The notes under the pieces are model-generated. The model was not told the origin of the DNA. It did not search any database and saw nothing but the letters and a program-made list of their open reading frames with translations. Shown piece by piece: positions 16,980 through 25,896 of a stretch of 64,000 nucleotides of DNA. Numbering within the stretch: position 1 is the first letter of the stretch; each line of letters opens with the position of its first letter. This DNA comes from Lacrimispora xylanolytica (GTDB lineage Bacteria > Bacillota > Clostridia > Lachnospirales > Lachnospiraceae), in assembly GCF_026723765.1 (NCBI RefSeq), contig NZ_CP113524.1:2031001-2095000 (forward strand). The letters run 5' to 3'. The translations under genes were made by a program, and so were the position numbers.

Positions 16980-17432
16980 ATGATAGAAGCAACGAGTTGT
17001 GGCGGTGTGGTTATTTTTCGAGGTAAAATTCTGGTTTTATATAAGAATTACAAAAACAAGTATGAAGGTTGGGTTTTGCCAAAGGGAACAGTAGAAGCGG
17101 GTGAAGAGTATAAAGAGACAGCGCTCCGTGAAGTGAAGGAAGAGACAGGGGTTAGTGCGTCTATTATCAAGTACATCGGCAAGAGCCAGTACTCTTTTAA
17201 CACACCCCAGGATATGGTGGAGAAGGATGTACACTGGTATCTGATGATGGCCGACAGCTATTACAGTAAACCACAGCGGGAAGAATACTTTATTGATTCA
17301 GGATATTACAAGTTCCATGAAGCGTATCATCTTCTGAAATTTTCCAATGAAAAGCAGATTCTGGAGAAGGCTTATAATGAATATCTGGATCTGAAGAAGA
17401 GTAACCTTTGGGGCAATAAAAAATATTTCTGA
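16980..17432 (+). CDS. Nudix hydrolase
   Basis: 150 aa from the ATG at 16980, which follows GGAGG by 7 bases. An upstream in-frame ATG at 16920 has no RBS and would add 20 residues. The Nudix box is complete: GTVEAGEEYKETALREVKEE TGV, with the catalytic REVKEE core. It hydrolyses a nucleoside diphosphate linked to another moiety; the substrate is not determined. It is monocistronic, between the promoter at 16880 and a bidirectional hairpin at 17440. Confidence 0.9.
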   Translation: MIEATSCGGVVIFRGKILVLYKNYKNKYEGWVLPKGTVEAGEEYKETALREVKEETGVSASIIKYIGKSQYSFNTPQDMVEKDVHWYLMMADSYYSKPQREEYFIDSGYYKFHEAYHLLKFSNEKQILEKAYNEYLDLKKSNLWGNKKYF

Positions 17433-17439
17433 ACGGAAT

Positions 17440-17482
17440 GCAAAGAGCCGGAGAAGTCGTTATGACTTTTTCGGCTCTTTGC
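17440..17482. terminator. Hairpin between convergent Nudix and CheW genes
   Basis: GCAAAGAGCCG (17440-17450) pairs with CGGCTCTTTGC (17472-17482), with an inner AGTC/GACT stem. It lies in the 70-bp convergent gap and probably terminates both sides, though no long T-run flanks it. Confidence 0.65.
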
Positions 17483-17502
17483 AAATATATAAGAGATATT
17501 CA

Positions 17503-18324
17503 TTAGAACGTTGTTTCCAGTTCTTCTAACTTCGTAATGAGACTCTTGGTACTCAGTTCGAAAATCAGCCCTTCCCGTTTGCTGCTTTCCATAACATTGT
17601 TAATAAAAGAGGAGCGGTTAATCATTGGATCCTGCTTTCTATCTGCAATTATCTCAAGATCCTCAACTGCGACTATTTCATCCACTACGATTCCCCAGCT
17701 GGTATTGTCAAGAATAAGAACCATCTCTTTAAAGAGGGATGACCGGAAAACTTCCTTTGACTGATCCAATAGTGCTAAGATCTCGGGCATGTAAGTTTCT
17801 TTTGCCATCTTTAATATTTGATCTAATTGAAGCTTAAGTTCTTCCCCTTCAAGGTTTTTCATGCAGTCTTCTGCTTCAAACGCGGAATGGTGAAGTTTTT
17901 CATGAGGCTCTTCCATCTTACGAAGATGAGACATTACAGATTGGTTATCCGTAGTAAATCGGTCGTACCATCTGCCAAGAGCACATTGATGGGAGTCTTT
18001 GGCAAGCGTAAATACACCACCTTCTGTTATGTAGCGCTCAAATTCACGAACCCAGTTGATATGATCCTGTTTTCTTGCATCAATCATCTCTTCAAATTCA
18101 CTGTATTCGCTGAAAATGGATTTCATCCCAAAGGTGATTCGCAAATCCAGCATCTGGATGACCTGGTCTCTGTATTTGAACATGCCGGTTACATTGGCGG
18201 GTGCAGCAGGTATCGTATTGTACTCTGGAAGCTGTACAATCGTAGATACATATCTGCTGTCAATACAGTAAAGAGACCCAGATAGTTTAAATATGATGTA
18301 TGGACATTTGATCTCATTTTCCAT
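17503..18324 (-). CDS. CheW-like protein with an inserted CZB zinc-binding domain
   Basis: 273 aa. Residues 8-68 read as the first half of a CheW SH3-like domain (PYIIFKLSGSLYCIDSRYVS, then a P..P.NVTGMFKYR turn and QVIQMLDLR). Residues about 75-195 are a chemoreceptor zinc-binding (CZB) domain with the expected ligands His88, Cys114 in CALGRWY, His141 and His145. The CheW fold then resumes (MVLILDNTSWGIVVDEI, about 201-217) to the end. It is thus CheW split by CZB. CZB domains sense zinc or hypochlorous acid, so this looks like a redox- or metal-responsive coupling protein. It stands alone with its own promoter, away from a che operon. Confidence 0.85.
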   Translation of the reverse strand: MENEIKCPYIIFKLSGSLYCIDSRYVSTIVQLPEYNTIPAAPANVTGMFKYRDQVIQMLDLRITFGMKSIFSEYSEFEEMIDARKQDHINWVREFERYITEGGVFTLAKDSHQCALGRWYDRFTTDNQSVMSHLRKMEEPHEKLHHSAFEAEDCMKNLEGEELKLQLDQILKMAKETYMPEILALLDQSKEVFRSSLFKEMVLILDNTSWGIVVDEIVAVEDLEIIADRKQDPMINRSSFINNVMESSKREGLIFELSTKSLITKLEELETTF

Positions 18325-18367
18325 TATAATAGCACCTTACCTTTTTCTTTTGTATTAATACTTCTTT

Positions 18368-18396
18368 ATTATAGAACGTATTGTCATATAGTTCAA
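18368..18396 (-). promoter_or_regulatory. Promoter of the CheW-CZB gene
   Basis: Minus strand TTGAAC (18396-18391), 17-bp spacer, TATAAT (18373-18368). Confidence 0.7.
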
Positions 18397-18507
18397 TCTC
18401 TTTTACGGAAAATTATATATTAAAACTTTCTGATAAGACTATGAATAACTGGAAAATCAGGGTATAATGTTACTGGATATTGGATCTCATTGTTTGGAGG
18501 GAAAAGA

Positions 18508-19005
18508 ATGATAAAGTACTACGAAGGAGATATTTTTACTTCTGATGCAGATGTGATCTGCCATCAGGTAAATTGTCGGGGGGTATTCGAAAAAGGACTG
18601 AATGGGCAGATAAAAAAATTGTTTCCAGAGGTAGAGAAAACTTATAAGATATTAACAAAACAGTGGCAGGAACAGGCGGGAGGAAGAACCGCGGAGCTTC
18701 TTGGCCGCGTTTCGGCTCAGCTGGTGGAAAAGGACGACCGGTGGTTTCTCATTGCTAATCTTTATGGACAAGATGATTATGGAAAAAACGGTCTCTATAC
18801 GGATTATAAAGCTCTGGAAAAAGCGTTTCAGGAGATTCGTGATTTCCTGGACGTAAGAAAGAAACAGGAGAAAGTAGCGTTTCCATATAAGATTGGATGC
18901 GGCAATGCCGGAGGCGACTGGGAAACAGTGAAAGGGATCCTGGAGCAGGTCTTTGAAGGCTATGAAGGTGAAGTTCAGATTTGGAATCATGAAACAGTGA
19001 AATAA
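18508..19005 (+). CDS. Macro domain protein
   Basis: 165 aa, start at 18508 with TTGGAGGG upstream; an upstream in-frame start at 18490 is less likely. A single macro (ADP-ribose-binding) domain: MIKYYEGDIFTSDADVICHQ VN, then the catalytic-loop region RGVFEKGLNGQI, and the second phosphate-binding loop PYKIGCGNAGGDW. Such proteins remove ADP-ribose from proteins or nucleic acids, or hydrolyse related metabolites. It is followed by a 77-aa gene 24 bp downstream. Confidence 0.9.
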   Translation: MIKYYEGDIFTSDADVICHQVNCRGVFEKGLNGQIKKLFPEVEKTYKILTKQWQEQAGGRTAELLGRVSAQLVEKDDRWFLIANLYGQDDYGKNGLYTDYKALEKAFQEIRDFLDVRKKQEKVAFPYKIGCGNAGGDWETVKGILEQVFEGYEGEVQIWNHETVK

Positions 19006-19029
19006 AGGTTTTATCCGGGAGGAAAGAAC

Positions 19030-19263
19030 ATGGCAAAAGTAAGCTCTTTGAGCCGCAGCATTAATACCTTTTACGTAGAGTGGAGTGCGCTCAATCATTA
19101 CTTATCATCCTACGAATGTGATGTGAATGGAGTTCCCTATATTGGTTTTTCAGACCCTCGTGTGCAAAAGCTTTGGAAGGGACTGTCTGGTCAGGAGCGA
19201 AAGGAAATTATGAAACGTCTGGGTGCCAGAAATGAAACAGATTTACAGCAATATTTTACCTGA
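19030..19263 (+). CDS. Small conserved hypothetical protein, 77 aa
   Basis: 77 aa, begins MAKVSSLSRSINTFYVEWSA. It is soluble, with an aromatic-rich centre and a helical C-terminus; I do not recognise a named family. An AGGAAAG box precedes the ATG. It sits tightly between the macro domain gene (24 bp) and the 5'-3' exonuclease gene (22 bp), so it is probably co-transcribed with both. This conserved placement in a DNA/RNA-metabolism group is the only hint to function. Confidence 0.7.
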   Translation: MAKVSSLSRSINTFYVEWSALNHYLSSYECDVNGVPYIGFSDPRVQKLWKGLSGQERKEIMKRLGARNETDLQQYFT

Positions 19264-19285
19264 TCATAAATAACATCAGGAAAGA

Positions 19286-20374
19286 ATGGAGAATTACATG
19301 TCAGAAAGAAAATTTGTAGTAATTGACGGCTCTTCCATGCTGTCCACCTGCTATTATGCAGTCTTGCCAAGAGAAATCATGTTTGCAAAGACGGAAGAAG
19401 AAAAGCAGAGACATTATGACAAGATCCTTCACGCGAAAGATGGCACTTATACCAACGCCATTTTTGGTATGCTTAAGATGATAGTCTCTCTGATGAAAAA
19501 ACAGCAGCCGGACCATATCGCTTTTGTATTTGATAAAACCAGGGATACCTTCCGCAGGGAGATGTATTCGGAATACAAAGGAACAAGAGGAGTGACACCA
19601 GAGCCACTGAAACATCAATTTGCGCTGATGGAGCAGATTCTAGAGGAGGTGGGATTTCAGGTACTTTGCTGCGACCGGTATGAAGCAGATGATTATGCTG
19701 GAAGCCTGGTCATGAAATTCAGGGAAGAGATTCCAATGGTCGTTCTTACGAAGGACCACGATTACCTTCAGCTGGTAAGTGACGAGTACAATGTCCGTGC
19801 CTGGATGGTGCAGTCACGCCAGGAAAAAGCGGATGAACTTTATAAAAAGTATTATTCCTTCTATCGTATAAAAAAAGAGGATGTAAATCTCCCGGAGAAG
19901 GTATTTGAATATACGTCTGATACTGTCTTCTACGAAGAAGGAGTGAGACCAGAGCAGATTGCGGATTTAAAAGGCATTCAGGGAGATTCATCAGATAATA
20001 TTCCCGGAGTGAAAGGTGTCAGCAGTGCAGCTCCCTTGCTTCTTCGTGAATATGGAACGGTAGAGGAAATTTACCGGGCGATTCATGAAGTGGAAGAAGA
20101 TAAAAAGCGCTTGAAAGAATTACAGGATTTTTGGAAAAATGAGCTGAAAATCTCACGCTCTCCATATAAAGCCCTGACTAAGACCAGCGAGGAAGAATTA
20201 TGCGGGGAAAAGGCGGCTCTCATGTCAAAAGCATTAGCAACGATGAAAACCGACATTCCCATTGAGCTTTCCCTTGCCTCATTTTCTTCCGATTTCTATG
20301 AAGAAGATAAGGTCCGTCAGTGGTTGGCGAAGCTTGATATCAAAGAGGCTTCCATTTTTGGAACAGGAATGTAA
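19286..20374 (+). CDS. Stand-alone 5'-3' exonuclease (Pol I N-domain/FEN family)
   Basis: 362 aa (an alternative start at 19298 gives 358). The PIN/FEN metal centre is complete: VIDGSS, AFVFDKTRDTFRREMYSEYKG, YEADDYAG, LTKDHDYLQL, and the helix-3-turn-helix GIQGDSSDNIPGVKGV. It is homologous to the 5' nuclease domain of DNA polymerase I but is not fused to a polymerase, and has an additional C-terminal 100 residues and an insert (about 180-215). Predicted flap or 5' exonuclease in replication and repair. Confidence 0.88.
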   Translation: MENYMSERKFVVIDGSSMLSTCYYAVLPREIMFAKTEEEKQRHYDKILHAKDGTYTNAIFGMLKMIVSLMKKQQPDHIAFVFDKTRDTFRREMYSEYKGTRGVTPEPLKHQFALMEQILEEVGFQVLCCDRYEADDYAGSLVMKFREEIPMVVLTKDHDYLQLVSDEYNVRAWMVQSRQEKADELYKKYYSFYRIKKEDVNLPEKVFEYTSDTVFYEEGVRPEQIADLKGIQGDSSDNIPGVKGVSSAAPLLLREYGTVEEIYRAIHEVEEDKKRLKELQDFWKNELKISRSPYKALTKTSEEELCGEKAALMSKALATMKTDIPIELSLASFSSDFYEEDKVRQWLAKLDIKEASIFGTGM

Positions 20375-20454
20375 AGTCTTAAAAAGTATTTTTTCTGACC
20401 CTTTGGACACACTCATAAAGAATATGCCTTATATCTATGAAGGAGAACGTAATT

Positions 20455-21951
20455 ATGAAAAAAACTTATGAAGTGTTATCTTCTCTCCTAGAGAGAACCA
20501 TGGCGTTACAAACAGCACTTGTACTTTTTGAGTGGGATAATGAAACTTTGGCACCAGAAGATGCCAGTTCTTATACCAATCGGGTGATTGGTGTTTTATC
20601 TGAAGAATATTATCGTATCATCACAGGGGATGAGATGGGAAAAGCCATTGAAGCCTGTGAAAAAGAAGAAGGCCTTTCCGATGTGGAGCAGGCTATCGTA
20701 AAAGGGGCGAGAGAAGCAAGAGAGGATTTGATCTGTGTCCCCTCTGAGGAATACAGGGAGAATGCTCAGCTGGTGGCAGATGCAGTCAGAGTCTGGACAA
20801 AAGCCAAAAAAAGCGAAGATTTTGATTCCTTTGCACCTACCCTTGAAAAAGTCATTTCCTTTAAAAAGAAATTTGCTTCCTATCGTAAAAAAGACGACCA
20901 GAAGCTTTACGATGTAATGCTGAATGAACATGAGAAGGATTTTAATTCAGAGCTTCTTGATGAATTCTTCAGTCAGCTGAAAGAAGGAATTGTACCCCTT
21001 TTAAAAGAAATTAAAGAAAATGGAAAAGAAATTGATAACTCCTTCCTGGTTGGTGGATATCCAGTAGAGAAACAGAAGGAGATGGCAGAATTTCTTGCTG
21101 AATATGTTGGATTTGATTTTCATAAGGGGGTTCTGTCTGAAAGCGCCCATCCATTTACCACAAACCTTCACAACCACGATGTAAGAATTACTACCAGCTA
21201 TCATGATAAGATGGACAGTTCCATGTTCTCTGTGATTCATGAAGCCGGCCATGGCCTTTATGAGCTGGGAATCAGAGATGATATCACCCAGACGCCGGTA
21301 GGACAGGGAACCTCTATGGGAGTCCATGAATCCCAGTCCAGATTCTTTGAAAACATCATCGGCCGGAAGGAAGCGTTCTGGGAGCCAATCTATGGAAAGC
21401 TGGTAGAGTTATACCCGGATAAACTGAAAAAGATTCCGCTTGAGCAGTTCGTGGAAGCGATTAACAAAGTAGAGCCAAGCTTTATCCGTACAGAGGCTGA
21501 CGAGCTTACCTATAGTCTCCATATTATGATTCGTTATGAAATTGAAAAGATGATTGTGGAAGAGGATATTGATTTAGAGAAGCTTCCAGAGTTGTGGGCG
21601 GATAAATACGAGGAATATTTAGGAGTCAGACCGGAAAATCCATCCGAAGGAATTCTTCAGGACATCCATTGGTCTCAGGGAATGTTCGGATATTTCCCAT
21701 CTTATGCCCTGGGAAATGCGTTTGGTGCACAGCTTTACTACCATATGCAAAAGGAAATGGATTTTGATGAATTACTTAGAACTGAGAGGATAGATGTAAT
21801 CCGCAATTATTTGAAGGAGAACGTACACCAGTTCGGTAAGATGAAAACCAGCCGTGAGATTTTAAAGGATGTAACAGGGGAAGACTTTAATCCTGAATAT
21901 TTCATACGGTATCTGAAGGAAAAATACAGCAAGCTGTACGAACTGTCATAA
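20455..21951 (+). CDS. M32 family metallocarboxypeptidase
   Basis: 498 aa from the ATG at 20455, preferred since GAAGGAG (20438-20444) lies upstream; the ATG at 20437 overlaps that box. Cytosolic zinc carboxypeptidase of the Taq/Bsu type: the active site HEAGH occurs in SVIHEAGHGLYELG (about residues 260-273), the third ligand Glu in MGVHESQSRFFEN, and the family motifs DVRITT and PSFIRTEADELTY are visible. It removes C-terminal residues from peptides. No operon partners are evident. Confidence 0.95.
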   Translation: MKKTYEVLSSLLERTMALQTALVLFEWDNETLAPEDASSYTNRVIGVLSEEYYRIITGDEMGKAIEACEKEEGLSDVEQAIVKGAREAREDLICVPSEEYRENAQLVADAVRVWTKAKKSEDFDSFAPTLEKVISFKKKFASYRKKDDQKLYDVMLNEHEKDFNSELLDEFFSQLKEGIVPLLKEIKENGKEIDNSFLVGGYPVEKQKEMAEFLAEYVGFDFHKGVLSESAHPFTTNLHNHDVRITTSYHDKMDSSMFSVIHEAGHGLYELGIRDDITQTPVGQGTSMGVHESQSRFFENIIGRKEAFWEPIYGKLVELYPDKLKKIPLEQFVEAINKVEPSFIRTEADELTYSLHIMIRYEIEKMIVEEDIDLEKLPELWADKYEEYLGVRPENPSEGILQDIHWSQGMFGYFPSYALGNAFGAQLYYHMQKEMDFDELLRTERIDVIRNYLKENVHQFGKMKTSREILKDVTGEDFNPEYFIRYLKEKYSKLYELS

Positions 21952-21989
21952 GTTCTTATCAGTCAGGTATTAAAAAGGAGGGGGATATC

Positions 21990-22919
21990 ATGGAAAATAT
22001 TAAAAAAAGTGCATTGGAACTAATCGGTAACACTCCATTGGTTGAATTTTGTAATTTCCAAAAGAATCATGAGCTTTCGGCGGTCTTACTTGCTAAGCTG
22101 GAGTATTTTAATCCTGCCGGCAGCGTCAAAGACCGGGCGGCTTTCTTTATGATTGATGATGCTGAGAAGAATGGAATTTTAAAGCCAGGAGCAACGATCA
22201 TCGAACCCACATCAGGCAATACCGGAATTGGAATCGCAAGCATTGCGGCTGCTAAAGGCTATCGTGCCATCCTAACCATGCCTGAGACGATGAGCGTAGA
22301 GCGAAGAAATTTATTAAAAGCATACGGTGCAGAAATTGTACTGACAGAAGGAACCAAGGGAATGAAGGGTGCCATTGCAAAAGCAGAGGAATTACAAAAA
22401 GAAATTCCAAACTCTGTGATACTGGGGCAGTTTGACAATCAGTCCAATGTCAAAGCCCATCGGGAAACAACTGGCCCGGAGATCTGGCGGGATACCGATG
22501 GTAAGGTGGACATTTTTGTTGCTGGTATTGGGACTGGCGGAACCATAACGGGAGCTGGAGAATATTTAAAGAGCCAGAATCCAGAGATTAGAATCGTGGG
22601 AGTTGAGCCAGCAGGATCTCCAGTGCTTTCCGGCGGTAATCCAGGTCCTCACGGCATTCAGGGAATCGGGGCAGGATTCGTTCCTTCTATATTAAATACA
22701 GAGATTTATGATGAGATTATAACTGTGGAAAATTCAGATGCCTATGCGACTGGAAAAGATATTGCTAAGATGGAGGGAATCCTGGTGGGAATCTCCTCTG
22801 CAGCTGCGGTATGGGCAGCTGCCAGACTGGCAAAGCAGCCTGAGAATGCAGGAAAGAGAATCGTTGTGATATTACCTGATACAGGTGACCGGTACTTATC
22901 AACGCCTCTATTCAGTTAA
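21990..22919 (+). CDS. cysK: Cysteine synthase A
   Basis: 309 aa. O-acetylserine sulfhydrylase: PLP-lysine in NPAGSVKDRAAFFMI (about residue 45), phosphate-binding loop EPTSGNTGIGIA, and C-terminal GISSAAAVWAA. It makes cysteine from O-acetylserine and sulfide. A GGAGGGGG box precedes the ATG and a strong terminator follows, so it is monocistronic. A second, diverged member of this family is at 58900 in a trans-sulfuration pair; this one keeps the TSGNTG motif of true CysK. Confidence 0.95.
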   Translation: MENIKKSALELIGNTPLVEFCNFQKNHELSAVLLAKLEYFNPAGSVKDRAAFFMIDDAEKNGILKPGATIIEPTSGNTGIGIASIAAAKGYRAILTMPETMSVERRNLLKAYGAEIVLTEGTKGMKGAIAKAEELQKEIPNSVILGQFDNQSNVKAHRETTGPEIWRDTDGKVDIFVAGIGTGGTITGAGEYLKSQNPEIRIVGVEPAGSPVLSGGNPGPHGIQGIGAGFVPSILNTEIYDEIITVENSDAYATGKDIAKMEGILVGISSAAAVWAAARLAKQPENAGKRIVVILPDTGDRYLSTPLFS

Positions 22920-22936
22920 TTGAATCGAGCAAAATT

Positions 22937-22971
22937 AAAACCAGGGTGGCGGTTGTTCGACCCTGGTTTTT
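22937..22971 (+). terminator. Terminator after cysK
   Basis: AAAACCAGGGT (22937-22947) pairs with ACCCTGGTTTT (22960-22970), followed by TC. The A/T flanks also suit the convergent YihY gene. Confidence 0.8.
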
Positions 22972-22972
22972 C

Positions 22973-23809
22973 TTACGAATTTTTTTGGTCTTCCCGATAC
23001 TCCGAATAAAAATAATTTATTTCTGCACCAAAGAAGAGAATGCATATACAAGTATAAAGCCACAGCATTAAAAGTACAATCGCTGTAAGTCCTCCATATG
23101 TTACGGAAAAGTTTCCGAAATTATTAAAATAGATAGAAAAAATAAATGAGAACGATATCCAGCCTACAGTGGAAAAAACCGCTCCAGGGAACTGTCTTAA
23201 AAAATGTTGTTTTTTAGACGGTACATAGGTATAGACCAGCGCAAAGCATACGGTCAGAATAAGAATCAGCATGGACCGGAAGGTGATAATATATTGAGTG
23301 ATCTCGCCAATTACGGGAAAGTGACGGTATAGAAAACTTTGAATGGAATTACCAAGCACCAAGAGTACCAGGGATAAGATGCAGATAATCATAAATACAA
23401 TGGTATATCCAGTGCATATAATACGGGTCATAAGATATCCTCTTTTTTTCTGCTGTCCAAACACCCGGTTTAGCCCTTTTTCAATGCTTAACATTCCCCG
23501 GGATGATGACCATAAGGCGGCTAAAGCTGAGACAGAAAGTACAGCTACCGGAGTGGCGGTATATAAATCATCAATTACATTTACAATTACGCTGTTCATT
23601 TCCAGTGTGTTTGGTACCACGGTAATCACCAGCTGCAGGAGATTGGCTTTTGTAATGGGAGGTATGAACTGAACCAAGGCTAGTAAAAGCATTAAAAAGG
23701 GAAATGCAGCGATGATGGAAAAGAAGGAAGCCTGGGCAGCGTACACGGTCATTTCATCTCTGTTATATTTATCATTTATTTCCTTACAGCGCAAAAGAAA
23801 ACGAACCAT
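22973..23809 (-). CDS. YihY/BrkB family integral membrane protein
   Basis: 278 aa from the ATG at 23809, selected because AAAGGAG lies 6 bases upstream on this strand; longer in-frame starts lack one. About six membrane helices. The family signature is seen in MTVYAAQASFFSIIAAFPFLM near the N-terminus and in NNFGNFSVTYGGLTAIVLLM near the C-terminus. It was once called RNase BN in error. The family is a putative transporter or envelope protein of unsettled function. It converges on cysK. Confidence 0.88.
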   Translation of the reverse strand: MVRFLLRCKEINDKYNRDEMTVYAAQASFFSIIAAFPFLMLLLALVQFIPPITKANLLQLVITVVPNTLEMNSVIVNVIDDLYTATPVAVLSVSALAALWSSSRGMLSIEKGLNRVFGQQKKRGYLMTRIICTGYTIVFMIICILSLVLLVLGNSIQSFLYRHFPVIGEITQYIITFRSMLILILTVCFALVYTYVPSKKQHFLRQFPGAVFSTVGWISFSFIFSIYFNNFGNFSVTYGGLTAIVLLMLWLYTCICILFFGAEINYFYSEYREDQKNS

Positions 23810-23928
23810 AAAATCTCCTTTCAAAGAAACCCGTATCAGAGTTACTTGTATAAGCATATTAGCATGGGACAAAAAAAATATCAAGGCACCTCTTTTTAAA
23901 GTATTTCAAAGGATTTTAATTCATGGAA

Positions 23929-23957
23929 TTGACAAAAGATGCCTGTACTTATAGAAT
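23929..23957 (+). promoter_or_regulatory. Promoter of the SPL-family radical SAM gene
   Basis: TTGACA (23929-23934), 17-bp spacer, TAGAAT (23952-23957). Confidence 0.7.
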
Positions 23958-23999
23958 GAATGAAATATGTTTTTTATGATCAGAGAGAGGAAAAAACTC

Positions 24000-24893
24000 A
24001 TGGAATACGTTCCTGCAAAAACAATCGTGACGAAAACCAAGAGCAGCGCAGATTGGTTTGGAATCGATTACAATATGAATATTTACAGAGGCTGTTGTCA
24101 TGGCTGTATCTATTGCGACAGCCGGTCTGACTGCTACGGAATCGACCAGTTTGACAAGGTTCGGGTGAAAGAAGATGCCCTTCGGATTATACGGGACGAA
24201 TTGAGACGAAAGGTAAAAAAGGGGGTCGTTGGTACCGGTGCTATGAGCGACCCTTATAATCCTTTTGAAAAGGAATCAGAGCTTACGAGGCATGCCCTGG
24301 AGTTAATTGATGCATTTGGTTTCGGAGCAGCAGTGGCAACCAAAAGTGCGTTGTTGAAACGGGATATGGACGTGCTTTTAGGAATTAAGGAGCATTCTCC
24401 CGTTATTTGTAAAGTCACGGTGACTACAACGGACAATCATCTGGCAAAAAAGATAGAGCCCCATGTATCGCTGCCCTCTGAACGCCTGGAGCTGATAGAG
24501 GCCTTAAGAAATAATGGTATCTTTACCGGAATTCTAATGATGCCCATCCTTCCGCTTTTGGAAGACAATGAAGAAAATATACGATCCATTGTAAATGCGG
24601 CTCATGCGACCGGGGCAAATTTCATCTATCCATCCTTTGGTGTAACCCTTCGCAACAATCAGCGGGAGTGGTTTTTTGATCGCATTAAGGAGCAGTTTCC
24701 GGAACAGGACCTGGTTGCCAGCTATATCAGACGTTACGGAAACAGCTATGGGTGTACAAGCCCCCATGTAAAAAAACTCTGGGCTATTTTTACAAAGGAG
24801 TGCGAACGGTTTGGTATTTTATATAAGATGCCTGATATCATTCATTCTTATAAAAAGAATTACGAGATCACCCAGCTAAGCCTTTTTGACTAA
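24000..24893 (+). CDS. SPL family radical SAM protein
   Basis: 297 aa from the ATG at 24000 (GAGAGG box upstream; earlier in-frame ATGs lack one). The radical-SAM cluster motif CxxxCxxC is Cys32, Cys36, Cys39 in YRGCCHGCIYCDS; GAMSDPYNPFE and VTTTDNHLAKKIEP follow the spore-photoproduct-lyase-like/Rv2578c pattern. It differs from true SplB, which is longer, so DNA repair is possible but unproven; the substrate of these short members is unknown. The stop overlaps the convergent LysR gene's stop region by 4 bp. Confidence 0.85.
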   Translation: MEYVPAKTIVTKTKSSADWFGIDYNMNIYRGCCHGCIYCDSRSDCYGIDQFDKVRVKEDALRIIRDELRRKVKKGVVGTGAMSDPYNPFEKESELTRHALELIDAFGFGAAVATKSALLKRDMDVLLGIKEHSPVICKVTVTTTDNHLAKKIEPHVSLPSERLELIEALRNNGIFTGILMMPILPLLEDNEENIRSIVNAAHATGANFIYPSFGVTLRNNQREWFFDRIKEQFPEQDLVASYIRRYGNSYGCTSPHVKKLWAIFTKECERFGILYKMPDIIHSYKKNYEITQLSLFD

Positions 24894-25774
24894 CTGGAAA
24901 TCTCCTTGCCAAAGCAAGTAACAAATTCCCTGGCTATGTTTGAGACATAGCCATTTTTTTTATATACAGCTGCAATTCTCGTAACCGTATCCGGAGAGTC
25001 AATTTCACGAAGTGCCAGGTTAGAAAACTTTTCCGCCTGACAGATGGACCTTGGCACAAGAGCGATGCCAAGACCAGATTCGGCCCATTGCAGGCAGGTC
25101 CTTGCATCGTCATTGCGGCAAAAAATGTGTGGTTCTACACCAATATTTTGAAATGCCGTGGAAATTATGGCATCAAAGCGGCGGTAATAAATAAGCGGCT
25201 TTCCGGACAAATCTGTTAATATAATCTTTTCAGCTGGAATTTCCGAGAAAAAGGCAGGGATTCCAGCTGCCATAAGCGGTTCATTCTTTCCGTATTCGCA
25301 TGCAAAGCCCTCCGAATGGAAGGGAGTTCTGATAATGGCACATTCAATGATTCCATTTCTCATTTTTTCCATTAATTCATAGGTGTTCCCCTCAGTGATC
25401 TCAAACTTCACATTGGGATGAGAGCTGCAGAAAGTCTTTAAAAAATCCTGCAATATAATTCCGGAGGATGAAATGGTCCCCAATTTTAAAGTCCCCTTTG
25501 CAGAGGAAGGAAAATTCATTAGTTCCTTCGTAACATCTTCCATCATATTAAGGATGTCCTTTGCACGGGAATAGAGAAAGCTTCCCGCTTCCGTCAGTTC
25601 TGTCTTTCTTGAACCACGTTCAAACAGTTTAATGCCAAGGTCCTCTTCAAGAAGCATGATCTGCTTGCTAAGTGGTGGCTGGGAAAGTCCCAGTTTTTTT
25701 GCCGCATCGGTAAAACTTCCTGTTTCAGCGATGGTTATAAAATAATATAACTGTTTTGAATTAAGTGGATACAT
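24890..25774 (-). CDS. LysR family transcriptional regulator
   Basis: 294 aa, start at 25774: AAAGG is nine bases before this ATG, whereas it abuts the in-frame ATG at 25783. The N-terminal winged helix-turn-helix is intact (LYYFITIAETGSFTDAAKKL GLSQPPLSKQI), followed by the periplasmic-binding-protein-like effector domain. It is divergent from the two-gene ABC exporter, across 122 bp that hold a 13-bp perfect inverted repeat (25815-25849), so it most likely controls that exporter and itself. The ligand is unknown. Confidence 0.93.
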   Translation of the reverse strand: MYPLNSKQLYYFITIAETGSFTDAAKKLGLSQPPLSKQIMLLEEDLGIKLFERGSRKTELTEAGSFLYSRAKDILNMMEDVTKELMNFPSSAKGTLKLGTISSSGIILQDFLKTFCSSHPNVKFEITEGNTYELMEKMRNGIIECAIIRTPFHSEGFACEYGKNEPLMAAGIPAFFSEIPAEKIILTDLSGKPLIYYRRFDAIISTAFQNIGVEPHIFCRNDDARTCLQWAESGLGIALVPRSICQAEKFSNLALREIDSPDTVTRIAAVYKKNGYVSNIAREFVTCFGKEISS

Positions 25775-25814
25775 TTGGCACATCCTTTAATTTATAATAT
25801 ATTACTATTTGTAC

Positions 25815-25849
25815 TTGTATTATTATACCAAACTGATATAATAATACAA
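25815..25849. promoter_or_regulatory. Perfect inverted repeat, candidate LysR operator
   Basis: TTGTATTATTATA (25815-25827) and TATAATAATACAA (25837-25849), 13-bp arms around 9 bp. It lies midway between the LysR and ABC genes and overlaps TATAAT-type -10 sequences in both directions. Confidence 0.65.
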
Positions 25850-25896
25850 TATAGTATTCCAAAAAAATATAAGTTTTCAAAAGCGGAGGATTTAAT

